Assembly (NCBI RefSeq): GCF_002214505.1
Contig: NZ_CP015103.1
Span: 434,001-498,000 of the forward strand
From: Thermococcus siculi
GTDB lineage: Archaea > Methanobacteriota_B > Thermococci > Thermococcales > Thermococcaceae
DNA: 64,000 nt
Direction: 5' to 3'
The number at the start of each line of letters is the position of its first letter. Position 1 is the first letter of the stretch. The translations under genes and the position numbers were made by a program. The notes beneath the pieces are model-generated. The model saw nothing but the letters and a program-made list of their open reading frames with translations. It was not told where the DNA came from and searched no databases. This document shows positions 1-8,552 of this stretch, piece after piece.

Positions 1-151
1 ACCTCCCTTTACCAGCACCGAGCTGAAGGATGAGCCTTTCCAGCCTGCCGTTGTGAGGCCTGCCGCTCCAGGGTGGCTTGGCCACAGAGACGACGTTGGG
101 TGAGAAATCAATGCCAAATGATTGAGCGCTATCGTACACCACCTTCTCCAT
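1..151 (-). CDS. 5'-end of an unidentified protein gene (runs off the window)
   Basis: A reading frame of about 50 codons is open from an ATG at 151 to the window edge, starting MEKVVYDSAQSFGIDF and containing KPPWSGRPHNGRL. I do not recognise the family. A GGTGAT ribosome binding site lies a few bases upstream, and a TATA element (185-195) sits about 35-45 nt before the ATG, which supports this strand and start. A competing plus-strand frame is also open from the edge to a TGA near 110, so the strand is not certain. No function is proposed. Confidence 0.4.
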   Translation of the reverse strand, partial: MEKVVYDSAQSFGIDFSPNVVSVAKPPWSGRPHNGRLERLILQLGAGKGR

Positions 152-176
152 AGGACCATCACCGAAGGAGAATGGG

Positions 177-214
177 GCAAAATCGTATATATACTTTTTC
201 TATTCCGATTTTGC
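177..214 (-). promoter_or_regulatory. TATA promoter bracketed by a 9-bp inverted repeat
   Basis: GCAAAATCG at 177-185 and CGATTTTGC at 206-214 form a perfect 9-bp inverted repeat around a TATATATAC core at about 186-195. On the minus strand this is a good TATA box for the gene starting at 151. The placement suggests a regulator dimer that would cover the core promoter. Confidence 0.5.
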
Positions 215-254
215 ATACCACTGAAGAGAGTTTGCAAAAAATGGAAAATCCAGA

Positions 255-683
255 TCAGTCTTCGGGCACCAGTCTATCCCCCTCGATCCAGAAGGTACCC
301 TCGTCGGTGACCTCCTTCTTCCACACCGGAACGCGCCTCTTCACCTCATCGATCGCCCACGAGCAGGCCTCGAAGGCCTCCCTCCTGTGGCCGGCGCTGG
401 CAATGATGAGTATGGTATCCTCCCCAACGGGCAGCTCTCCGTAGCGGTGCCATATCAGCATGTCCAGTATCGGAAACCTCTCGAGGGCCTCCTCCCTGAT
501 GCGCTCCATCTCGGCCTCAGCCATCTCGGGATAGGCCTCGTAAATAAGCTTCTCCACCCTCCTCCCCTTGTTCTCGTTCCTGACCTTCCCGAGGAAGAAA
601 ACGTAGGCACCCGCCTCGGGGACGAGGAGGTAACCGAGGGCCTCGTTGAGGTCGAACGCTTCCTTCGTGAGCCTCACCTTCAT
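255..683 (-). CDS. moaE: Molybdopterin synthase large subunit MoaE
   Basis: MoaE is the catalytic large subunit of molybdopterin synthase. It converts precursor Z (cPMP) to molybdopterin using the thiocarboxylated C-terminus of MoaD. The 142-residue product has family hallmarks: a central FFLGKVRNENKGRRV stretch, a YEAYPEMAEAEMERI segment, the HRYGELPVGE turn, AGHRREAFEAC, and a late WKKE with the conserved lysine. I start at the internal ATG at 683, preceded by GGGGGA, rather than the upstream in-frame codon at 710, because family members begin near KVRLTKEAF. moaD lies nearby at 2340-2606 but on the far side of a plus-strand lipoprotein gene, so the two are not one operon here. Confidence 0.9.
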   Translation of the reverse strand: MKVRLTKEAFDLNEALGYLLVPEAGAYVFFLGKVRNENKGRRVEKLIYEAYPEMAEAEMERIREEALERFPILDMLIWHRYGELPVGEDTILIIASAGHRREAFEACSWAIDEVKRRVPVWKKEVTDEGTFWIEGDRLVPED

Positions 684-777
684 GGTCGTTCCCCCGTTGA
701 TGTACCGCACAGGGGATTAAAAACCGCGCGGTGGAAAGGTTTAAGTGGTTCGCCGGAGAGCGGTATTGGGTGAAAGG

Positions 778-1647
778 ATGAAGGGGTACGCGATACCGCT
801 CATCGCAATTCTTCTCATCGGATTCATTGGGGGCTGTCTGGGGGGGAACGGTGAAACCACTCCAACCGCCACGACCAGCGTTCACAACACCGGTAGTTCC
901 CAGAGCTTCACGCCTTCAACGACGCCAACCACAACGAGCGAGCCGACGACAACGACTCAAACACAAAAGGAACCCGACAGGGAGGAACTCCTTAAGAGCG
1001 TCTCCGAAATCAGACGGTTCACGTACACCGGCAACTCCACCCTCAGAATGGTGGTGACGATAGAGCAGGACAACGCCACGGAAACGGACAACGTGACCCT
1101 CAACATCGTTGAAAAGGGATACATCGACTACGAATCCTGGAGCGCGTGGGTGAACTCGACAAGCGTGAGCCTCCCGGATGGAGCTAGAACGAACACCTCG
1201 ATGATCGTGCTCAACAACGTGACCTACCTCAGCACCATGGTGGGCTGGGTGAAGACCGAGGATCCGGCCGCGAGCGAGGTGCTCTGGAGGTACAACATCG
1301 TCTCGCTTGCTAAGGAGTTCCTGAGGAAAAAGCCCGACTCAATCGAGGGCGGGGAAGTCCTCAGGCTCGTCTACCTCGTGCCGGACTACAAGCTGAAGGA
1401 CCTCGCGACGGTCTACTTCGCGGTATCACCGGACACCAGGATCAGCGTGGAAAAAGGAAAACTGGAGCTGTACTTCAGGGACGGCCGGCTTTCCGGCGGA
1501 AGGCTCCTCTTCACCGTCAGCTCGGAGACCCACGTGGACGACCCGACGCTGGGGGAGATGACCATAACTCAAAGCGGGAGCTGGGAGGAGACCTTCGAGA
1601 TAACGTCCATAAACGAGAAAAGAACCGTGAAGGCACCGATCACCTAA
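778..1647 (+). CDS. Membrane-anchored lipoprotein of unknown function
   Basis: The 289-residue product starts with a hydrophobic signal ending in a lipobox (IGGC, Cys20). A Thr/Ser-rich linker follows to about residue 75, then a soluble domain of about 210 residues. It should be exported and anchored to the outer face of the membrane. The ATG at 778 follows GGGTGAAAGG, and a TATA element (GGTTTAAG, about 738-745) lies upstream, so the longer frame from 745 is rejected. The domain has repeated Asn-Xaa-Ser/Thr sites as expected of a surface glycoprotein. It has no motif I can tie to a function. It is divergent from moaE and convergent with the E1-like gene, whose 3' end overlaps its own by 8 nt. 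Confidence 0.75.
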   Translation: MKGYAIPLIAILLIGFIGGCLGGNGETTPTATTSVHNTGSSQSFTPSTTPTTTSEPTTTTQTQKEPDREELLKSVSEIRRFTYTGNSTLRMVVTIEQDNATETDNVTLNIVEKGYIDYESWSAWVNSTSVSLPDGARTNTSMIVLNNVTYLSTMVGWVKTEDPAASEVLWRYNIVSLAKEFLRKKPDSIEGGEVLRLVYLVPDYKLKDLATVYFAVSPDTRISVEKGKLELYFRDGRLSGGRLLFTVSSETHVDDPTLGEMTITQSGSWEETFEITSINEKRTVKAPIT

Positions 1648-2338
1648 GCTCAACGACGTCGAAGGTGTTGAATGCCAGATCGACGATGAGGAGCCTGTTC
1701 AGGAGCGGCTCACCGATGCCGGTCAGGAGCTTTACGACCTCCATGGCCTGAATGGAGCCAACGACTCCTGCGGTTGCCCCGATTATGGGGAACTTTTCCC
1801 CGCTATCTTTAACCTTCGGGAATATCTCCCGAAGGCTCTTCGTTATGCCCGGAACTATAGTGGTTACCTGGCCGAAAGTGCCCTCCACCGCACCGTGGAC
1901 GAGGGGAATTCTTTTCCGCTGGGAGTAATCGTCGAGAAGGAACCTCGTCTCAAAGTTGTCGAGGCAGTCGACTATGATGTCGACACCGTCGAGAACCCCG
2001 TCGATGTTCTCCCCGGTCAGCCGGCCCACGAAGGTCTCGATCTTTATGTCGGAGTTGAAGCGCTCCAGCTTCCACCTGGCCGATTCAGGCTTTGGGTTTT
2101 TGCCGATGTCCTCTTCCCAGTGGAGTATCTGTCTGTTCAGGTTGCTCAGCTCCGGTTTCTGTTCGTCGATGAGGAGGAGCGTTCCTATGCCTGCGGCGGC
2201 CAGGTAGTATGCAACAGGGCTGCCGAGGCCACCCACGCCAACGACGGCAACCTTCGAGCGTTTCAGCTTCTCCTGGCCCTCCTTCCCGAATATCATTATC
2301 TGTCTGTCGTACCTCTCCAGTTCCCTCTCTCCCAGCAT
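1640..2338 (-). CDS. MoeB/ThiF/HesA-type E1-like sulfur-carrier adenylyltransferase
   Basis: This enzyme adenylates the C-terminal glycine of a MoaD/ThiS-type sulfur carrier using ATP. The 232-residue sequence has the Rossmann nucleotide motif VGVGGLGSPVA near the N-terminus, the LIDEQKPELSNLNRQ stretch with the Arg-finger type NLNRQ motif, and VDCLDNFETR. The two CxxC pairs that bind zinc in many MoeB/ThiF proteins are absent; the usual cysteine-rich stretch is replaced by IVPGITKSLREIFPK. It directly follows moaD on the same strand. The ATG at 2338 has GGTGG upstream; a GTG at 2347 would overlap moaD by 8 nt. It could serve molybdopterin, thiamine or tRNA thiolation. Confidence 0.85.
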   Translation of the reverse strand: MLGERELERYDRQIMIFGKEGQEKLKRSKVAVVGVGGLGSPVAYYLAAAGIGTLLLIDEQKPELSNLNRQILHWEEDIGKNPKPESARWKLERFNSDIKIETFVGRLTGENIDGVLDGVDIIVDCLDNFETRFLLDDYSQRKRIPLVHGAVEGTFGQVTTIVPGITKSLREIFPKVKDSGEKFPIIGATAGVVGSIQAMEVVKLLTGIGEPLLNRLLIVDLAFNTFDVVELR

Positions 2339-2339
2339 C

Positions 2340-2606
2340 TCAACCACCGCTCACAGGGGGAAACAGCGCGACGGTGTCTCCGTCGCGGAGAACCTCGTCA
2401 AAGCGGACGTATCGGCCGTTCCTCGAAACGTTAACATCGGCCAGGTCGTCGTCCTCCGCGAAGACCTCGTTCCTGAGAACCGGGTGCCTCTCCTTCAGGA
2501 TTTCAATCAGCTCTCCAACGGTTATCCCGTCGGGAACCTCAAGCTCCTCCTCCCCTTTTCCGACGAGCGAGCGGTATCTAGCGAAGTAGCGGACGGTTAT
2601 CTTCAT
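2340..2606 (-). CDS. moaD: MoaD-family sulfur carrier protein (ubiquitin-like)
   Basis: The 88-residue product has the beta-grasp pattern of MoaD: it starts MKITVRYFARYRSLVGK, has VPDGITVGELIEIL in the middle and DGDTVALFPPVSGG at the end. The terminal Gly-Gly is the site of adenylation and thiocarboxylation. It supplies sulfur to MoaE for molybdopterin and may also modify proteins or tRNA, as related carriers do in archaea. Its stop codon abuts the start of the E1-like gene, so the carrier and its activating enzyme are translationally linked. Confidence 0.88.
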   Translation of the reverse strand: MKITVRYFARYRSLVGKGEEELEVPDGITVGELIEILKERHPVLRNEVFAEDDDLADVNVSRNGRYVRFDEVLRDGDTVALFPPVSGG

Positions 2607-2664
2607 CTCACACCACCGGAGGGGGTTGGAAAAATGGGTTAAAAAGGGTTGCTGGGCATTTTCG

Positions 2665-3177
2665 CTACCAGGGCACGCTCTTCCAGCCCATCCTGTAGGC
2701 GAAGTAGTTGGCCCCCCAGTGGATGAAGGGGGTGACTATGAGAACGAAGAGCATCTGGCCGCTCGAGAGCGACATGACCGGGTAGGCGAACGCCAGAGCC
2801 GAGAGAAGGAAGCCAAGCTGATCGAGGCCTATTGCCGGAGCACCGCGCGGCAGGTTCGCCCGCCTCTTCATGAAGCTGCCGATTAAATCGCCGGTGAGTG
2901 CTCCGAAGGACAGGAGGAACGCGAGAAGGACGGCCGTCTTCAGGTCGCCGTAGAAGCCCGGCGTCAGAAAGTACTGAACAACCCCGGTCAGGGTTCCGAA
3001 GGCGACGCCACCTATGAAGCCCCTCCACGTCTTGCCATCACCGAGGAGCCTCTTTCCGTCCCTCCACTTCCTTCCGCCATCGATGGGTCTGCCTCCACCA
3101 ACGAGGACCGGCGAACCGTTGGCAACGTAAGCGGGAAGGATATACCACAAAGCCCACAGGATAGATGAGAGCGACAT
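2665..3177 (-). CDS. carS: CDP-archaeol synthase
   Basis: CarS transfers CTP to unsaturated archaetidic acid to make CDP-archaeol, the activated precursor of archaeal phospholipid head-group attachment. The 170-residue integral membrane protein has the family signature PIDGGRKWRDGKRLLGDGKTWRGF near residues 31-54, followed by GFIGGVAFGTLTG and several hydrophobic helices. The ATG at 3177 is preceded by GGGTGAAATAGTC, a normal ribosome binding site. The gene sits between the regulator gene and moaD, all on the minus strand, but it has no functional link to molybdopterin. Confidence 0.9.
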   Translation of the reverse strand: MSLSSILWALWYILPAYVANGSPVLVGGGRPIDGGRKWRDGKRLLGDGKTWRGFIGGVAFGTLTGVVQYFLTPGFYGDLKTAVLLAFLLSFGALTGDLIGSFMKRRANLPRGAPAIGLDQLGFLLSALAFAYPVMSLSSGQMLFVLIVTPFIHWGANYFAYRMGWKSVPW

Positions 3178-3219
3178 GACTATTTCACCCGGTCGTGATA
3201 TGAACGGCCGGTTTTAAAG

Positions 3220-3738
3220 CTACCGCCCGCTCTTTTCGAGGCAGTTGACGAGCCTCTCAAGAATCTCCTCGTCCCTGTGCTCCAGGATGAGGCGGATTAT
3301 TCTCTCCGCTATCTCGTTTCGTTTAATTGCGAACTCTATGCTCTCCCTTATGAACTCGGCCTCCTCGCCCTCCTCTCCTTCCAGTTCCTTCAAAGCTCTC
3401 TCAAGGTTTGTCCTCGTCTGCTGGATGTCCTCCACAATCCTGTTGTAATAAGCGACCTCTCTCCAGTCTTTCAGCATCTTGGTGGCCCTGAAGTAGGCCT
3501 TCTTATCGCCGGGCTTCTTTATCCTGACGACGAGACCTACCCTCTCCATGAACTTGAGGGCGCTGCTGATGTGGGAGAGCGAGTAACCGGTGGCCTCGGC
3601 TATCTCCGAGAGGCTCATAGGCTCCCTGGCCAGGAAGAGAACGCCGTAAATGTACCCGTAAAGCTCGTTGAAGCCGAAGCGCCTCGCCGCAGACGCGAAG
3701 TGGTTCATGACTATCCTCTTTGCTTCCTCAACCCCCAT
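3220..3738 (-). CDS. GbsR/MarR-type winged-helix transcriptional regulator
   Basis: The 172-residue protein has an N-terminal winged helix (residues about 25-90; PMSLSEIAEATGYSLSHISSALKFMERVGLV) followed by a long helical C-terminal part rich in Glu and Arg, as in the GbsR family. The ATG at 3738 follows GGTGTGGTGC. It is divergent from the RND/MMPL exporter gene. The only perfect palindrome in the shared promoter (3821-3846) overlaps the exporter transcription start region, so the simplest reading is a local repressor of the exporter operon. The ligand is unknown. Confidence 0.8.
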   Translation of the reverse strand: MGVEEAKRIVMNHFASAARRFGFNELYGYIYGVLFLAREPMSLSEIAEATGYSLSHISSALKFMERVGLVVRIKKPGDKKAYFRATKMLKDWREVAYYNRIVEDIQQTRTNLERALKELEGEEGEEAEFIRESIEFAIKRNEIAERIIRLILEHRDEEILERLVNCLEKSGR

Positions 3739-3820
3739 GCACCACACCCCTATTTTATGCCATCGCCGAAAGAGGGTATGCCAATCAACTTACAAAAGGT
3801 TTTTAAGTTCTTTGTATTTA

Positions 3821-3846
3821 AAACTTTCGGAAATTTCCGAAAGTTT
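3821..3846. promoter_or_regulatory. 26-bp perfect palindrome (operator candidate)
   Basis: The stretch is its own reverse complement over all 26 bases (half-site AAACTTTCGGAAA). It lies about 15 nt after a TATA element (TTTTTAAG, about 3800-3808) and ends 12 nt before the exporter ATG at 3859. A protein bound here would block transcription start of the plus-strand operon. The divergent winged-helix regulator is the obvious candidate to bind it. Confidence 0.65.
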
Positions 3847-3858
3847 GGGGGTAAACGC

Positions 3859-6126
3859 ATGGACCTGCTCAGGAAGGTGGCTGGGATAATCGTCAGGTAC
3901 AGAGTGGCATTCGCATTGATAGCCCTGTTCCTGATGGTGGTTTCGGTATACGGGATAGGACAGCTGCGCTTCGAGAGCGACCTGAGCACCATGCTCCCGG
4001 AGGGAACCCCCGCAATAGCGGACTACAACATTCTTCAGAACGAGTTCCAGAGCGGGGACAGCACAATAATAGCGGTCAAAATAGACTCCATAGAGCCAGG
4101 GGGCGTCTACGACATCCGCGATCCGGAGGTTATAGAGGCGGTTTACGAGCTGGAGCAGAGGCTGCGCCAGAGGGAGTATGTCACGGATACGGTGAGCATA
4201 GCCGACGTTTACATGCAGGTTCTCGGCAGACTTCCCCGAAGCGAGGAGGAGGCGAAGTTCGTCCTCGACATGCTCCCCCCGGAGCAGAGGTACTCCCTGG
4301 TCAGCAGAGACTACACGATGACGATGATAGTCGTCACGATAAGCAGGGAGAAGAAGACGGAGACCCTGGTGAGGGTCTATCAGGGCATACAGGAGGACAT
4401 GAAAAGCGTTAAGTTTCCGAAGAACGTGGAGGTAATCCAGACAGGGAACATAGGAATAACATACCGCATTCTCGAACTCCTCCAGAGCGACCTCAACAAG
4501 ACGATGGCGATATCATTCATCCTCGTCATAGCACTCCTGCTGTACTTCTACCGCTCACCGGTGAAGGCGATCATACCCCTCATACCCCTCATTTTCGGAG
4601 TCACCATGACCCTCGGCTTCATGGGGCTGGCCGGCATACCCCTCGACCTCGCGACGACTACCATAGGGGCGATGATAATTGGAATGGGAATCGACTATGG
4701 AATCCACATCACAAACCGCTACTACGAGGAGCGCAGGAACGGGAGGGACATAGAGGACGCCGCCGCCGAGGCCGTGGCCGAGACCGGGAAGGCCCTTCTG
4801 GGAGCGGCACTGACGACGATAGCGGGTTTTGCCGCCATGTATCTCTCCAGCCTGCCGATGCTTCACCATCTCGCCACCGCGCTGATACTCGGCCTCAGTC
4901 TCGCCGCCCTTAACGCGATCGTGATAACGCCGGCGGTCGTAATACTGGAGGAAGACGTGGTTAAGAAGCTAAAGGGTCACTACGTCCGCCCGGAGGTTCG
5001 CTCCGGCTCTGGATTCATAGGCGAGCTGTTCCACTCACTGGGGAGAACCATAAAGGCCAAACCCAGGGCCATCCTGGGGGCGGTTCTCCTCGTCACGCTC
5101 CTCTTTGCCTACGGCGTGACCCAGGTGACGACCGAGGTGAGGCTCGAGAAGTTCGTACCCGAGGGCATGCCCGAGATAGAGGCCCTTCTGGACATAAGGG
5201 GGGAGTTCGGTGGCCAGGATGAGATATACGTTCTGGTGAAGGCGGACGATGTGAGGGACCCCGCGGTCATGAGGGCAATGTACATCTTCGAGAAGCAGGT
5301 GAAAGCGGACTCCTACTACAACGGCGTCTTCAGCTCGGAAAGCCCCGCAGACACGGTTTACAGGGAGTACGGATACATACCAAACGACAGGGAGAAGATA
5401 AGGGCGGCCCTTGGTGAATACCAGGGGGTTCAGACGGTCTCCAACGACTACTCCATGGCACTGATCAAGTTCACAGGGGACTTCGGCGGGGCCAGCATGG
5501 ACGATTTCAGGAGAATAATGCGGTACTTTGAAGAGGAAACGAAGATGGCCCAGAGCACCGAGTTTCCGCCGGGCACGGAGCTGACCGTTACGGGGGACCT
5601 CTACCTGAACTACGTCCTGGATCAGATAACGAGCGTTGAGATAAACCGCATATCAACGTACGGAACGGTCTTCGTAGTCCTCATAGTTCTCCTCCTCTTC
5701 CGGCGGCCGAAGGTTTCCCTGGCAATGATAACGCCGATGTTCCTCGGGGCACTCTGGACGGTGGGCTTCATGGGGCTGGCTGGCATCCCCTTCACGCAGA
5801 GCCTCGCGGGGGTAATATCCATGATAGTCGGCCTTGGGGTTGATTACGGCATGCACCTGACCCACAGGTTCCTGGAGGAGATGAACGAGGGCAACCCCAG
5901 GCCGATAGTCACAGCCGTCGGGAGCGTCGGGCCGGGGATACTCGCGGGGGCTTTGACAACCGCGGGTGGCTTTCTGGCACTCCTGGCCGGGGAACTTCCG
6001 ACCATACACGACTTCGGCTTAACCCTCGCCTTCGGAATATTTGCCTCAATGACGGCCGCTTACTTCGTCACGCCCGCCCTGCTTCAAATATTCTACGGAA
6101 AGAAAGTTGGAGGTGGTTCGGAATGA
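3859..6126 (+). CDS. RND superfamily (MMPL/HAE3-type) membrane exporter
   Basis: The 755-residue protein has the two-fold RND architecture. A first transmembrane helix (residues about 14-34) precedes a large extracytoplasmic loop starting QLRFESDLSTMLPEGTPAI. A bundle of five helices follows (GMGIDYGIHITNRYYEE in it), and then the same plan repeats (RLEKFVPEGMPEIEAL; GLGVDYGMHLTHRFLEE). Such proteins use the ion gradient to export lipids or hydrophobic compounds. I use the ATG at 3859 with GGGGGT upstream. The open frame continues back to 3277 only because it overlaps the regulator gene. The last 4 nt overlap the next gene, which encodes a surface-exposed partner candidate. Confidence 0.88.
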   Translation: MDLLRKVAGIIVRYRVAFALIALFLMVVSVYGIGQLRFESDLSTMLPEGTPAIADYNILQNEFQSGDSTIIAVKIDSIEPGGVYDIRDPEVIEAVYELEQRLRQREYVTDTVSIADVYMQVLGRLPRSEEEAKFVLDMLPPEQRYSLVSRDYTMTMIVVTISREKKTETLVRVYQGIQEDMKSVKFPKNVEVIQTGNIGITYRILELLQSDLNKTMAISFILVIALLLYFYRSPVKAIIPLIPLIFGVTMTLGFMGLAGIPLDLATTTIGAMIIGMGIDYGIHITNRYYEERRNGRDIEDAAAEAVAETGKALLGAALTTIAGFAAMYLSSLPMLHHLATALILGLSLAALNAIVITPAVVILEEDVVKKLKGHYVRPEVRSGSGFIGELFHSLGRTIKAKPRAILGAVLLVTLLFAYGVTQVTTEVRLEKFVPEGMPEIEALLDIRGEFGGQDEIYVLVKADDVRDPAVMRAMYIFEKQVKADSYYNGVFSSESPADTVYREYGYIPNDREKIRAALGEYQGVQTVSNDYSMALIKFTGDFGGASMDDFRRIMRYFEEETKMAQSTEFPPGTELTVTGDLYLNYVLDQITSVEINRISTYGTVFVVLIVLLLFRRPKVSLAMITPMFLGALWTVGFMGLAGIPFTQSLAGVISMIVGLGVDYGMHLTHRFLEEMNEGNPRPIVTAVGSVGPGILAGALTTAGGFLALLAGELPTIHDFGLTLAFGIFASMTAAYFVTPALLQIFYGKKVGGGSE

Positions 6127-8501
6127 AGAGGTACGGCGCCCTGCTCGCACTCATACTCATCACCGGGACTCTGGGGGGAATGCCGGTGTTTGCGTCCGAC
6201 ACCGGCAGCCCCCTGTTCGAGGGTTACCTGAGCAAGGGGGAAGCGGTGCTCATAGGCCCGCTGATGATAACCCTCACGGACACCCAGAAGGACTACGGTA
6301 ACGGCGAGTACTACGCCATGCTGATGATAATGAAGGACGGGAAGATACTGAACGCGGAAGAGAAAACCATGCTCGTCCCGGATCCCAATAAGATACAGTT
6401 CCTTCTGCTGAATCCAAGGTTCCTCGTTGCCCTGGCCGAAACGCAGGGCTACGACCTGAGCGAGTGCGAGGAGTACGTCAACGACACTCCGGCGTTTAAC
6501 GCGTGCATCCTTGCCAACGCCTATGGCTTCTATCAATGGCTTCAAACCGCGCCGCCCAGAGTGCTGGCGGATGCGGTGATCCTGACGATAGAGACCCATC
6601 CCGAGCTGGGGATCAACGAAGAGGACGTCCTTATGGAGGTGACGTACCCCGAAGTGACCCCCGTGAGGGAGAACGAGACGATAGAGGTGGACGTGGACGG
6701 AAAGAAGGCGTACATTACTGTGAACGAGATATACCCCAATGGGGCGCGGATAAGCGTCAGCGGGCCGTCGGAGTGGAGAACGGCAACCCTCCCCGGACTG
6801 ATAATCAGCAGCGTCGAGATGCCCCCCACGGTTCATCCAGGGGAGACCGTAACGGTCAAGATCCACCTCAAGAACGAGGGGGCCATGAAGGTGCGCTACA
6901 TCAACGTCTTCGTCACCCCGACGCCGATGAGCTTCAACGAGAGTTCCTCGATAGCGAGCGCGGTCTCGATGGCGCTGAGCCAGAGTGGGGTGGCCCAGAG
7001 CGTCTTCTACCCTGAGGGTAGCGTAGTGAAATACCTGGAGTACCTCGAGGGCAAGGAGAACGCCACCGTGACGTTCAGAATAAAGATAAACCCGACCGCC
7101 GACGTCGGCACCTACCCCCTCTACGTAGGCGTCGTTTACACGACCGGTCTCGGGGCCAACATGAAGATGATCCAGAGCTACAACTTCGTTGCCCTCACCG
7201 TCAAGAAGAGCCGCATGGGCTTCATTGAGGTGACGAAGGTCGAGACGGAACCCGGGGAGATAAGCCCCGGCGATAGGTTCAAGGTGCGTTTCACGCTCGT
7301 CAACACCGGTGAAGAGCCGGTAAAGGCGCTCAGCCTGAGGATAAACTCCTACAAAACCCCAGTCCAGGGGCAGGTCGAGAACGTCGACCTTTCAACTCTC
7401 TCCCAGCTCCCGATACAGGGGGTGGAGGGCCTCAGCCAGAACCTCGAGGACTACCTCAACCAGCTGATGCAGTACCTGGCCAAGCAGAACGTTGAGGCCT
7501 TCCTGCCCGTGGGGGAGGACAACGTGAAGTACGAGGCCGAGCTTATGCCGGGCCAGAATGTGACGCTAGAATTCACGGTCAAGGCCAACGAGAGGCTCTC
7601 CAACGGCATCTACCCCCTCAGGGTGGAGCTAAAGTACACGAGCGAGCCGGACGAGAACGAGATAACGGACGAGAGGCTCGTGGGGATAGAGATAACGGGG
7701 AAGCCCAGGCTCCTGCTCTCCAGGGCATCCACTTCACCGAGCAAGGTTCTCCCGGGAACGGACAACGTCGAGATCGATTTCCAGATAGACAACGTCGGGA
7801 ACGGGGTGGCTAGAACGGTGATAGTAAAGCCCCTCCTGGAGTGGCCCTTCAGCTTCAGCGAGAGCAGCGACCAGCTGATCGGCCTTGGCAGCCTCGGAAA
7901 GGGGGATTCGGCCAAGGGTTCCTTCAGGGTGAACGTGGCCGAGAACGCCAGCTCCGGAACCTACGAGATACCACTCCTCATAACCTACACAAACGACCTG
8001 GGGATGGAGGGGAACGTCACCCTCAAGGTTCCGGTGATAATCGGCTCGAAGCCCAACATCGAAGTTGTCGGCGTCCGCTTTGAACCCGAGCCGAGGCAGG
8101 GAGAAACAGTCAACGTCTACATCACCCTGAAGAACACCGGTGGCGAGAAGGCGACGAGCGTTCTCATAGAGGGCATAGTGAAGGCGAACCAGCCCTTCAC
8201 CCTCGACAAGAGAACGGACTACGTCGGAGATCTGGCCCCCGGGGCAACGGGAGAGGGTGTCATAGCGCTCAAAATAGACAAAAACGCCATCCCGAAGGAC
8301 TACAGCATCCAGCTCCGTATAAGGGCCGTCGGAGATCCGAACCAGGGCGACGACAACGTCTACGTCTTTGAGAAGTCAATTCCGGTGGAGGTCCGTGAGA
8401 ACACCAGGACCGCGAGCAACTTCAGGAACCTGGCCATAGGAATGGGCATCATCGTGGTAGTCGTTGTTATCTACACCTACCTCAGGTCGAGAAGGGGGTG
8501 A
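6123..8501 (+). CDS. S-layer-like surface protein with CARDB/NEW3-type repeats
   Basis: The 792-residue product has a signal peptide (ATG at 6123; GMPVFA end). An N-terminal domain of about 210 residues is followed by at least four beta-sandwich repeats with the CARDB/NEW3 pattern (P-G-x-x-v/f-x-v-x-v-x-l-x-N-x-G), such as LKNEGAMKVRYINVF and LKNTGGEKATSVLIEG. A C-terminal membrane helix (LAIGMGIIVVVVVIYTYL) and an RSRRG tail close it. It matches COG1361-type proteins. The ATGA overlap with the exporter gene argues that the two act together, probably as transporter and extracytoplasmic domain partner. Confidence 0.82.
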   Translation: MKRYGALLALILITGTLGGMPVFASDTGSPLFEGYLSKGEAVLIGPLMITLTDTQKDYGNGEYYAMLMIMKDGKILNAEEKTMLVPDPNKIQFLLLNPRFLVALAETQGYDLSECEEYVNDTPAFNACILANAYGFYQWLQTAPPRVLADAVILTIETHPELGINEEDVLMEVTYPEVTPVRENETIEVDVDGKKAYITVNEIYPNGARISVSGPSEWRTATLPGLIISSVEMPPTVHPGETVTVKIHLKNEGAMKVRYINVFVTPTPMSFNESSSIASAVSMALSQSGVAQSVFYPEGSVVKYLEYLEGKENATVTFRIKINPTADVGTYPLYVGVVYTTGLGANMKMIQSYNFVALTVKKSRMGFIEVTKVETEPGEISPGDRFKVRFTLVNTGEEPVKALSLRINSYKTPVQGQVENVDLSTLSQLPIQGVEGLSQNLEDYLNQLMQYLAKQNVEAFLPVGEDNVKYEAELMPGQNVTLEFTVKANERLSNGIYPLRVELKYTSEPDENEITDERLVGIEITGKPRLLLSRASTSPSKVLPGTDNVEIDFQIDNVGNGVARTVIVKPLLEWPFSFSESSDQLIGLGSLGKGDSAKGSFRVNVAENASSGTYEIPLLITYTNDLGMEGNVTLKVPVIIGSKPNIEVVGVRFEPEPRQGETVNVYITLKNTGGEKATSVLIEGIVKANQPFTLDKRTDYVGDLAPGATGEGVIALKIDKNAIPKDYSIQLRIRAVGDPNQGDDNVYVFEKSIPVEVRENTRTASNFRNLAIGMGIIVVVVVIYTYLRSRRG

Positions 8502-8552
8502 GCTAGAAAGGTTTAAACACCCGTTGAAGAAAAGAGTACGACGGTGAGAAAA

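Noticed and set aside
3277-3858. N-terminal extension of the MMPL exporter
   Set aside because: It is antisense to the regulator gene and crosses the promoter and palindrome; the ATG at 3859 has a ribosome binding site.
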